A program made the translations under genes and the position numbers. From Heliopora coerulea (taxonomy: Eukaryota > Cnidaria > Anthozoa > Scleralcyonacea > Helioporidae): a stretch of 64,000 nt of DNA. The notes under the pieces were generated by a model. The model saw only the letters and a list, made by a program, of their open reading frames with translations, ran no database searches and was not told where the DNA came from. The DNA lies in the NCBI GenBank assembly GCA_030142905.1, contig JASJOG010000082.1, positions 285,001 through 349,000 on the forward strand. Direction: 5' to 3'. This document shows, piece after piece, positions 6,502-16,700 of the stretch. How positions within the stretch are numbered: the stretch's first letter is position 1; each line of letters starts with the position of its first letter.

Positions 6502-9482
6502 TACTATATTTTTACACGGTACAATTTCACTGTTATAAAAGGGAAATAGAAAAAAGAGTGATCTTCCAACTGGCCGTGCTTATTTACAAGAATTAACAAA
6601 CTATTCTTAACTACTAATTACAATAATAAAACTAAATTTATAGATAAACAAATTACAATAAAAACAATTATAAATCATATTGAAACACAGTTATATATGT
6701 ACGCGTGCATCGGCGCATGTAGATAAATGTGTGCATATATATTTTATTATTTCATGTTACGTCTTAGCAATGATTTGAAAATGGTAAGGCTTTCTGATTT
6801 TTTAAGGCTATTGTGTAATTTATTCCAATTTTCTGCGCCTCTATAGCTAAATGAGCATTTCATATAATTTGTTCTTGGCTTTGGCAAAGCCAAATTGACA
6901 TCTGACTGCCTAGTATTATGATTATGTATATCACAGGTATTTGTAAACATTTCTCCCAAGTAGTCGGGGACCAGCTTCTTATTTATTTTGTACATAAGAA
7001 TCGAAAGTTGTTGATTTCTTCTTTGCTCAAGATTTGGAATATTTAGTCTACCTAGAATGTCAGTTGATCTTGTCGAATAACTCTCTCTAGTAATTATACG
7101 AAATGCTCTATTTTGGAGTTTCTGTAGTTTATTTGATAATGTACTACCAAGACAACCCCATATTTGTGCACAATAATCGAAATACGGTTGGATTAATGAA
7201 TTGTATATAACTAGTAAGGTAGAGAAATCAACCATATCTCGTAACTGTCGAAGAATACCAAGACCTGAAATAACTTTACTTATAATGTAATCAATGTGCG
7301 CATTCCAGCTCAAAGACTCATCTATATTCAGACCCAAGGATTTTGTCTTTTCTACCCTTTTAATATTGAAATTTCCTACACATATAGTTGGGTTAAATGT
7401 TAATTGTCTCAATCGTTTCTTAGAACCAATGAACATATATTCCGTTTTGCTTTTATTAAGAGTTAATTTGTTTGCAGACAACCAATTTGCAACATTATTT
7501 AAATCATCGCTCAATGTTTCAACAATTTCATTTATATCATGGCTTGCTGTTGCAATTTGAGTATCGTCAGCAAACAAATGCGTTTCTGACTTTTCTAAGC
7601 AATTTGGTAAATCATTGATGTATATAAGAAATAACAATGGTCCTAAACCTGAACCTTGTGGTATACCTGTTTTCATTAATAGCGGGCTAGATTGGTTGTC
7701 ATTCACATAACAATACTGGGTCCTGTTTGACAGATAAGACTTTAGCCAGGAATACGCAGACCCCTTAATTCCATAATATCCAATTTTATCTAACAAAATA
7801 TCATGATCAACAGTATCAAATGCTTTTTTGAGGTCCAAAAATACGACCCCATTAATTTTGCCGATATCAATACTTTGATACCATTTATTAGTAATGTCTA
7901 ACAACGCAGTAACTGTTGAATGAAAAGGTCGAAACCCATGTTGGGAATTTGTTAGTAAGTTATAGTTGTTTAAATATTCATAGATCTGGTTGTAGATTAG
8001 CTTTTCAAAAATTCTTGCAACTACCGATATTATAGAAATTGGCCTGTAATTTGTCATTTCATCCATGGCCTCCGATTTATAAATAGGCATGACTCTGGAA
8101 ATTTTCCAATCATTCGGGAAAACTCCTGTTGAAATAGACTGATTAAATATTAATGTGAGAGATGGCGAAATACATGGTGCCGCTATTTTTAAAATTGTTG
8201 CAGATATACCGTCTATTCCCGATACTTTATTGGTATTTAAATTTTGAAGAAGTAATTGAACGTCGTTAGCTGCAATTTCATAAAAATAGGGAAATTCATG
8301 TTTTTGAAGATTAATTTCATTCATAAAACTCATAGGGGAAACATTAGATTGAGGAATTTCACTAGCTAACTTTTCGCCTAATTCAACAAAGTATTTATTA
8401 AACGCATTTGAAATAGATGTTTCATCAAGTATCTCTCCATTTTCATCTTTTAATTCATTAATTTTGTTCCTACTTGAAGATTTATTGAAAATTTCATTGA
8501 TTGTTTTCCAAGTCTGCTTTATATTACCCGAATGGCTATGTAATCTTTTTTCGTAATAGTAACGTTTAGAATTTTTTATGTGTCTGTTGTAACGATTTTT
8601 TGCCTTCTTGTAAGTCAGCCAACTCTCAGTAGTATTGTTTGAACGCGCCTTTCTATGTAAGAATTTAAGATTGTGCTTTTCGTGTATTAAATCACGCGTT
8701 AGCCATGCCAGACGCTTACTCGATATTTTCCTCTTTTTTATCGGCGCATGTTTATCCCAAATTTTAAAAAACATGTTCTTCCAAATTAGCCAAGATAAAT
8801 TCACATCTTCCTGGTTAAGGTTAAAGTTGAAAAAGGCATTTTGCAAATCGTATAAAAATGCTTGCTTATCAAATTTCTTATAGTCACGATATTCAATTAT
8901 TTTCCCTCTTTCCTTAATAAATTTAGATTTTCTGATCCCATAAATTAAATAATGGTCACTTATGCATACAGTTGAAACTCCACATGAAATAATATGATTA
9001 GAATTTGTGGTATAAAAATGATCAATAAGAGTTTGACTATTTTTAGTAACTCTGGTTGGATCTTTAATTAGTTGCTCATATTGGTAAAGTCTTGTGATAA
9101 ATTTAAGTTCAAATGCTTGAGATGAAATTTCAGTGGGAAAGAAGTCATAATTCATATCACCTAAGATTATGCTTTCTTTATTGGTATGATCAATCAATTG
9201 CAAACATCTCTCGAATTTATAGAGAGATTCAATTGGATCGCTTGGTGGGCGATACCATGTGGTAATTAAGAAAGGCTTTACATTTTTTTTGACAATTTCA
9301 ATTGTAAGAATTTCAATGTCAGAATCATTTAAATCAGATCTAATTTGATATTTAATTGAATCCTTAATGTAGAATCCAATACCACCACCAGATCTATTTC
9401 TATGTTTGTATGTCCAACTATAACCTTGAATTGCTATTAAGCTTGTATGTCCAACTATAACCTTGAATTGCTTGAATTGCTA
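6475..9482 (-). mobile_element. CR1/Jockey-type non-LTR retrotransposon, 5'-truncated
   Basis: A 3 kb element on the minus strand. Its 3' end is an (AAT)n tail (6475-6501 on plus). The 5' end at about 9482 cuts into the endonuclease domain and shows a direct duplication of about 25 bp (9411-9434 and 9447-9470). It sits inside a family 2 SINE: the uninterrupted paralog at 45510-45545 reads AATTCTATTTCAGAATC exactly across the insertion point, and ATTT repeats at both junctions. Confidence 0.9.
6747..9434 (-). CDS. LINE ORF2: APE endonuclease (partial) and reverse transcriptase
   Basis: An open frame of about 895 codons with no internal stop and no ATG at the left end, because the element is 5'-truncated. 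Residues 1-200 are the C-terminal part of an apurinic-type endonuclease, with GGGIGFYI, ILGDMNYD and ISDHYLIYGI motifs. The reverse transcriptase follows, with NYRPISI, FLDLKKAFDTVDH, IPQGSGLGPLLFLIYINDLP and the catalytic FADD box. The C-terminal part has the IQPYFDYCAQIWG and LQNRAFRII segments typical of CR1/Jockey elements. An intact reading frame over 2.7 kb suggests a fairly recent insertion. It copies element RNA at a nicked target (family knowledge). It is not a host gene. Confidence 0.93.
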   Translation of the reverse strand, partial: AIQGYSWTYKHRNRSGGGIGFYIKDSIKYQIRSDLNDSDIEILTIEIVKKNVKPFLITTWYRPPSDPIESLYKFERCLQLIDHTNKESIILGDMNYDFFPTEISSQAFELKFITRLYQYEQLIKDPTRVTKNSQTLIDHFYTTNSNHIISCGVSTVCISDHYLIYGIRKSKFIKERGKIIEYRDYKKFDKQAFLYDLQNAFFNFNLNQEDVNLSWLIWKNMFFKIWDKHAPIKKRKISSKRLAWLTRDLIHEKHNLKFLHRKARSNNTTESWLTYKKAKNRYNRHIKNSKRYYYEKRLHSHSGNIKQTWKTINEIFNKSSSRNKINELKDENGEILDETSISNAFNKYFVELGEKLASEIPQSNVSPMSFMNEINLQKHEFPYFYEIAANDVQLLLQNLNTNKVSGIDGISATILKIAAPCISPSLTLIFNQSISTGVFPNDWKISRVMPIYKSEAMDEMTNYRPISIISVVARIFEKLIYNQIYEYLNNYNLLTNSQHGFRPFHSTVTALLDITNKWYQSIDIGKINGVVFLDLKKAFDTVDHDILLDKIGYYGIKGSAYSWLKSYLSNRTQYCYVNDNQSSPLLMKTGIPQGSGLGPLLFLIYINDLPNCLEKSETHLFADDTQIATASHDINEIVETLSDDLNNVANWLSANKLTLNKSKTEYMFIGSKKRLRQLTFNPTICVGNFNIKRVEKTKSLGLNIDESLSWNAHIDYIISKVISGLGILRQLRDMVDFSTLLVIYNSLIQPYFDYCAQIWGCLGSTLSNKLQKLQNRAFRIITRESYSTRSTDILGRLNIPNLEQRRNQQLSILMYKINKKLVPDYLGEMFTNTCDIHNHNTRQSDVNLALPKPRTNYMKCSFSYRGAENWNKLHNSLKKSESLTIFKSLLRRNMK

Positions 9483-9795
9483 TTATTTCAGAATCATCCT
9501 CAGAGATACATGAAAAAATCATGAAAAAATTTCTCTTCATGTATCTCTGAGAATGATTCTAAAGTAGAGTTAAAACACTGCACATCCTCTCATGGATAAG
9601 CGTTAAGTTGTCGCTAGAATATCTCGCGCACTTAAGCTGGATAAAAACTCGCCTCCGATCCCTGTGGACTCGATAGCTCAACAGGTAAAGCGGGTGACCG
9701 GTATCCCGAAAGTGCGAGTTCAAATCCCGCTCAAGTCAACACTTTTCAGTTGACTTGGGCAGCGTCAGATTATCATGACAAAATTTCTCTTCATA
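9483..9795 (+). repeat. tRNA-derived SINE, family 2, copy 2
   Basis: The tRNA-like core at 9667-9737 has acceptor GACTCGA/TCAAGTC and B box GAGTTCAAATCC, with the same AACACTGCACATCCTCTC lead as copy 1. A short inverted piece of the SINE end (9486-9565) precedes it, forming a TTTCTCTTCATG hairpin. It lies head-on to copy 1, with the LINE between them. Confidence 0.75.
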
Positions 9796-9898
9796 AAATG
9801 GGGTCACCTGGGTTATGCCTAAACTGTGCTCCTGTCGATTGTCCGCTATAGCTCTATAGCCGAAATAGACAGAAATCAATGAATAAATGGGGTCATAC

Positions 9899-10105
9899 CG
9901 GTTCGTATAGATGGTACACCAATTTAACCTTCGCTCACCATCTGAGTCTCAGTAGCTCAATGGTTAGAGCATCTCACCGGCGATCAGAAGGTTACGGGTT
10001 CGATTCCCGTCAGGGACTCAAAAAGCTTTTCTGAGAAAACAGCTTGAGAGCGTGCGTATTAAGAATATAATTACCAAGCTACCACAATCACATCATTGAT
10101 AAATA
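9899..10105 (+). repeat. tRNA-derived SINE, family 1, copy 3
   Basis: The longest single copy of this family: leader TTCGCTCACCATCTGAGTCTC, tRNA-like head with A box GTAGCTCAATGGTTAGAGC and B box GGGTTCGATTCCC, then CAGCTTGAGAGCGTGCGTAT and a CATCATTGATAAA end. The D stem is fully paired here. The anticodon reads GGC. Confidence 0.8.
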
Positions 10106-10135
10106 TATCTCGTTGTAATCCCTGATCTCCACTCT

Positions 10136-10176
10136 GATGATGTTGCTTGTAAAGACGAAACGTTAGTCAATAAATA
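10136..10176 (+). repeat. Hammerhead-like relic motif
   Basis: CUGAUGA is followed 16 nt later by GAAAC-GUUA-GUC, which is the core and short stem III of a type I hammerhead. Stem II is weak and stem I is not complementary, so cleavage is unlikely. Probably a decayed ribozyme-bearing repeat end. Confidence 0.4.
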
Positions 10177-10567
10177 TGTTTTAAACTCTTCTAGCCTTCT
10201 TTGTTCAAGCAATTGTTAATGTTTACATATGGTGATACTTCGCACAATCTGCTGGGCATTGCTATTTATATTAAAGTTACGATTTCCGCCTGGACAATCA
10301 CTCGTAGACGTTTTGAACAATCTTATACGACAATGGTTTCATGTAGATAGTACTTTAGAGTCCGATCGCGAATTTAATAAACTGCAGGCCGGGGCATCTA
10401 TCTTGGGTAACTGGCTTGCCTTTCTCCCTGGTGAATGACAGGATGACTGCGCTTCAGTTACCATTTAGGGTATAAAGGTCATAGACGGAATGTAACAACT
10501 ATGGCAAAATCAGGCCCAGTTTCCTTGTCTAAATCACATATTGTTACGTGATTTATTTATAAACACA

Positions 10568-10736
10568 ATGGCGGAAGACGCCAGTCGGATGATTGAAGTG
10601 ATAGGTATAAGCGAGAAAACTACGAAAGACACGTTATTAAACTATTTCTCTTCCAGTAAGCGAGGGGGAGAGATTGGTGACCTTCAGTATGACAAAGAAA
10701 AAGGAGAGGCTTGTATTACGTTTAAATGTCCGGAAG
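10568..10736 (+). CDS. PARP14-like exon 1
   Basis: Starts at ATG in a CACAATGG context and ends phase 1 at donor GTGGGT. It encodes the first RRM-like fold (IEVIGISEKTT, GEACITF), which is completed in exon 2. Confidence 0.85.
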
Positions 10737-13700
10737 GTGGGTATCAGTTCAGAAGCATACGTTGTGTTGATGCCTGATAATAGTAGACTTGTTGTAGACT
10801 TATTTCGATAGTTCTGTGATAGCTTTCGTTAGCATTTTATTTCAATGGGCAAGTTTATGAAGAAGGAAATTTAAAAAAAAAAAAGAACCATAAAGAAACT
10901 ATAGTTTCACTACAATATTACTTTCACTTTCAATATTTAATATTTGAGCAGATAACACATTAATGCAATTATTGCTTCTTGGATCTGACCATATGAATTA
11001 TCGAGTAGTTTGTACTTTACTGGAAAAATATTTGATAAATTTGTTCTGGTTTAACTTTGCGATGAGTCTTAACAGACAACAGACTTGAAGCAGGAACCGG
11101 AAGTGCTCAACCAGCCCGTGACTATCGCGGAATGAATCAACCCGGAAGACGGTGTACTACGTAGAGATAAGTGATCCCAGTGTTAAGGGACCCCTTGATT
11201 ATCAATCCGTAGTTCCTTGTGACCTCTTAGGGCTAGCCTTGGAGTTTTGGATCTGGTTAAGATTAAGGTAAGAGCTTAGGTTTAAGTTCGGCATATTTTA
11301 TAGCTTTATTCCAATCAAAGTTAAGGGGCCATTTATCCCCAACGATAAATGACCAGGGACATCTATTACCAGGGATAAGTAACTAAGAGTAATTCATTCT
11401 TGAGGAACATTCATCCCCAGCTAAAAGAATATAATCTTTCAATTCATTCTTAGAAAAATAATTAATGCCCAGCAGAGTACACGTAATAAAGCCATGATTT
11501 ACAAAAGAAATAATTAAGTTTATTAACAGGACTAACGTTTCGTTGCGTCTCGCAACATCATCATAGTATGAATAAAGTATACAGACATGTAGTACTGTCG
11601 TTCGAGTTTTCCTGTTATAAACTTTTTATTTCTTTTTCAGGTTCTGTCAAATTTCCTACCTTAAAATTTCTCGGACGTTTTTCTCTGTCAGGCAGATACG
11701 AACCTTCGTTTATGCAAAAAATTCACCATGTTTTTAAAATATTGCTTACAAGGCTGTACATCCCTTACTCCTTCCTGGCTGGATAAATTGGGCGAGTAAG
11801 GGCTGCCCTGTGGATGCTTCTTAAAATCCATTTTGTAGGTAAAATTTTCTTTCCCCGCAAGTTTCCTGAAAGGTACAATGTCTGTTGCGGCCTTACCAGG
11901 CGGGATGCTGGGAGCCCGTAGCAGGCTGAGACCTCTTCCACTGTCCTTAGTTGGGTGGTTTGCAAATTGTGATAATATATATTATAATAATAAATATTAT
12001 TTTTTGACAAAAGTAACACATTTTTTCCTTAGGGGCACAGCAAGCGTTAAGTGCAACTCATCGTCTTGAAAACGTCACGCTGTCGGTGCGAAGAAGGCGT
12101 GCGGAGCTACTGGAGCCAAACAAATTATACGTCGAAGGTTTTCACTCAGGAACCAGCAGTGATTCTCTTAAATATTACATTGAAAACATAGGTGATACAG
12201 ATGTTTCTGATGTAACATTTGGCTCAAGATGTAACGCAATTATAACAACAAACAGCGAATTGGGTAAGCGTGTAGTCTGGTACCCAGTCAATATCATTAA
12301 ACTGTACGGACGAGACTGACGAGTTCCGCCTTAGCAGTGAATCATGGGTGAGCAAGAGAAATAGCTTAAGTACTTCTTTTGGATTTTGTTCTGATTACCC
12401 ATGATTTACTGATAACTGCCGTGACATCTTCCAGCGAAAAGGGAAGCCAAAATGGCCGCCCACTGTTAGATTTGAAATCGACTAGAATACTGGCACTAAC
12501 GGATAATCCCGAACGGGGGTATAGAAATTGTGTTAACTGAGACATGGCTTCGGTCTTATGCCACCAAGTGCTGTATAAATAAGACGATGATAAATAGACT
12601 AGAAAACTCGATGAAATTTTAATTGGGCCTGAGGATCGTTTTGAAATAAAACCGAAATATTAACGAACCACATTCTTATAATGAGTTTTTACACGTATCC
12701 CGAGTTTTCAAGATGTTCTTTTTCAGATGTCGTTTTATTTTGTATTTAGATTGTCACCTCGCTCTAGTTTATGGAGGCCTTGCCTCCAAGATTATTAATG
12801 GGCCAATTGGGTACGAGATATAAAACACGCAATATAGCTTTGCTGAGCGTGCCTTAAATTTTGTTGTGTTCATAAGTATCAATTTCCATTTCTAGATTTT
12901 AAAAAGCTCCTTCAGCTTTCTCAGGCTAAACCATTAGAGAAGAACACTTTAACGATAAAGCGCGTGCCTGTCTGTACAACAATTCTAGTGGCAGACTTAC
13001 CAGCAACGGCCAATGAAGAGAGCATATTATACAAATTTGAAAGCCCTAGATCTGGAGGTGATGAAGTGAAAAACGTTAAGATGAACCCAGAAAATAGACA
13101 AGCTTTGGTTGAGTTCAAAGATCCAAAAGGTAGGAAACAATTTATTGTAACGAAAGAGATGTAATTGGGAATGACTGAACCGGATCCAAACAACGAAAAC
13201 AAAATGCCTTGGCTATTGGATTGTGTAACCTCATGCCAAAAAGCTTTGCACATAAAAAGCTATCACAACCATGCAGTCTGTTTCCTTGGCTATGAGGCTG
13301 CAATTATTGTGTAAACAGTAGAAATAATATAATCATGGTGTATCATTTTTTTCCAATAACTGCATGAACATTCGATAGGAAGTGCTTTGGATCACGACAG
13401 AGAAGAGAAATGAGTGGGAATATACAGCATAACCATTAATATTAGGTTTACCAGGGGCGCTGAAAGCAAAGTGGTAGTGCACGTGTCTTTCACCACAATA
13501 ACTAGGGTTCGATTTGGGCTCGTTATTAGATTAAAGTTACGTTGGTAACTTGTGAGAAGACTGCTGTCCAGTCTGACTGCACCAACAAGCATTGCGGGTT
13601 TTCTCTGGGTACTCCAGTTTCCTCCTGACTCCTGTAATAACATGGGACCCATGAGGGGTGCCCTTTACTGGACCAGTAGAGAGAATAACTCGAGAAAGAA

Positions 13701-16700
13701 CGAGCTACATCGCTCTGGCACAAAAACTGCGCCGAAATCAGCGTTTTATGTGGGAACAAACGCTCAATCTGAAATGATTTTCGAGCCGATGCAAGAACTA
13801 TCCGGTATACCGGGAACACCTAGTTGCAAATCTGGGCCATTTCTTAATGTTCATACCAGGCCGAAGTATTTCGTGTCTGCATGATAAGCTTTCCGGCATA
13901 GTGCAGACATACCTCATGATCAGCTGGCCTTAACCTGGTTATACCGAAGACTTGCGATTCATTATTTTTCTATTTTTGACCTTTCGTCTAGTTTTAAAGA
14001 ACGTGCTTTCTCAAAAGCAAACACTTGATGGTGTCGAACTCAAAGTAACTCCACATTACCCTTATCTTAGTGGCTTGAAAAACGAACAGAAAAATACTGT
14101 TGTTGTCCGAGTTTGCGAGCCCTTAGAAATAGACCGCGACCTCTACCAATATCTAATAGAGAAGCATCCACAAAATCTGAAGTTGGCCTTGAAAAATACA
14201 CAGCAGACGGTCGATGAGAAGGGTTCAGTGATTGTCACAGTGGAAACCAGCGATGCTGAAAACGATCTTAGAACATTTCTAAAAGACTTCAAATGGGACG
14301 TAGTACGTTTCGATCCAGTCTTAGCAGACTACGGGCTGCGGAGCAAGATGAAGGATATTGTTGAGATTTTTGGATACTCCACAGCTGTATCGTTTCAACA
14401 ACATTACAGTGAAGGCTACATTAAAATCGTTGGACGAACGGTGAACATACGTAAAAGAGCGTTTCAAGAAGTGGATAAATGCGTGAAAGAAATGACAGAC
14501 AAGTATAAAGAGGAAACTACGCAATGTGAACATGTGGTCAAATTATCTATGACGAACCTCAAGCTGCTTCAGAGGTCAGCGGAATATCAAACCTTAGAAA
14601 TAGCCTGGAGACAACAGAGCGTTGACGTTCGTCTTGATAAAGACAGAGAGAGAATTCTTGTAAAAGGCCCTCGAGACCAAGTTACCCAGGTTCAGGCTGA
14701 GATTCAACAGCTTGTTCGTAGTTTTGGCAAAAGAGAGTTGGAGCAAAAACCGAGCTTGCTTTTGAAGTCTCCCGCCGCTATGTCCTATGTCAAAAAGCTA
14801 CTCCTTGACAATCACTTGGAGGTAGAGCTATCCACGAACGACTCTAAGAAGATTATCCTGCAAGGCGTTGTTCAAGCTGACGTTGACGAAGCTTACCAAT
14901 TCATTATAAGCACTGTGCGAGAATTAAATATCCCTTTGAGTGCGACCAACAGTAGTTTTCGAAGGGAGGAATTCAAGGATGAGTTCATCAAGAATGTAGG
15001 GTCGTCTACCCCGATCTTAATGAACATCAAAAATGACGAACTTGAAGTTGTCTGCTTCGAGAACGATTTCAATCATCTCCGTCTTAAAGCAAAGGATTTC
15101 ATGGAAGAGAAAAAACACCATAAAGTCCGGTTTCCAATGGAAAAAGCCGTCGCTCGTTATTTTCTTCTACACGGAGAACGCGTACTACAAGGCCTTCGAT
15201 TATCTTCGCCAGACTTGTCGATCGAGCAGCAATCAGAGGCCATTATGATATCTGGTCCTAAACCACTCGTTGAGTCATGTGAAGCAAGCATTAAAGAAAT
15301 AGTTCAAGACTTGACAAAAGAAACCATAAACTTCGGGACACCTGAAACATGTGCAAGCCTCACGGGCGAGGTAGCTGAAAAGGTTATACTGGGTATAGAA
15401 CAGAAACGCAAATGTGCCATTATTGTAAATGTCCGTGAAGAAATAGAAGAAACGGATGGACTGGATTCTCTTTCCATGAATGCAGAAGAGTACAAGGAAT
15501 CGATGGAAAAGACATTGCAGTGCAGATACACTTACCCTAACGGGAAAATTATCGAGGTGCACCAAGGCGACATCTTAAACCACCCAGCAGACTTCCTAGT
15601 CAATTCAGCTAACGAGGAACTGAAGCATTCGGGTGGAATCGCAAAAGCAATCGTCGATAAAGGGGGCTATAAGATCCAGGAGGACTGCTTGAATATGTTG
15701 AAGGAGAAAGGAAAGTCGAAGCTCATGCCAAGTGACGTTGTGAGCACTGATGCTGGCAAACTGCTGTGCAAAAAAATACTGCATGTTGTTGTACCAAAAT
15801 GGAAAAACGGCCCTTCCGACTACACCACAGGCAACGAAGGAACAAGAGAGGGTCGTGTTTTGAGACATGCTTGTCTCAGCGCTCTTAACGAAGCCAAGCA
15901 AGGAAAAAGTGTCGCCATCCCAGCTCTGGGAACAGGAATCTATAAGATTCCTCACGCCATCTCAGCAAGGAGCCTAATAACCACAGCTGGAGAATTTCTT
16001 ACAGGGAATACCCATAGCGAGCTAAGTGAAATCCACTTTGTTGACAAAGAGTCCACAGCGGTGGAAGCATTCATGAAGGAAATGGTCGAGAAGTACGGCA
16101 GCGATTCAAATTTTGAGATCAATGAGCGAGTGCGAGACAGGTGGGTTCCAGGTCCAAGAGAGGACAATAAAGCTCGTAAACCACCAATCCCTAAAGATGG
16201 ACAGGCATTCTGCACCAAGGAGGGAATGAAAATACAATTGACGATCGGAAACATTGCTACATCAGAGGTAAAAACTAATGAAAATAGATTGTTTTGCAAT
16301 TCCTCTCAGCCATAACAACTTTCTGTTCGACAATCACAAAATGTAACTGATTCCACAAACATCTTGGTATTGCACGATTCCTGGCAAGGACAGGATGGTA
16401 TAGTAATGAGATCCAGTGCCACTTGAGCGACGTTTTACGAACACACGCACTCGTACTCTGCTCGTGTGATCAACATTCTGCTAGTTCTTAATACGCACGT
16501 TCTCAAGCTGTTCTCTCAGAAAAACTTTCTGAGTCCCTGACGGGAATCGAACCCGTAACCTTCTGATCGCCGGTGAGATGCTCTAACCATTGAGCTACAA
16601 AGACTCAGATGGTGAGCGAAGGTTACGGGTTCGATTCCCGTCAGGGACTCAGAAAGTTTTTCTGAGAGAACAGCTTGAGAACGTGCGTATTAAGAATATA

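Noticed and set aside
10229..10438. 69-codon frame upstream of the PARP14-like gene
   Set aside because: Starts at an ATG but has no recognised similarity and no splice link to exon 1. Possibly part of a decayed repeat.
13952..13991. Start of the PARP14-like protein at a start-like codon in the long exon (MRFIIFLFLTF...)
   Set aside because: The hydrophobic start looks like a signal peptide, but it is the polypyrimidine tract before acceptor CGTCTAG. Phase agreement with three upstream RRM exons shows the exon begins at 13992.
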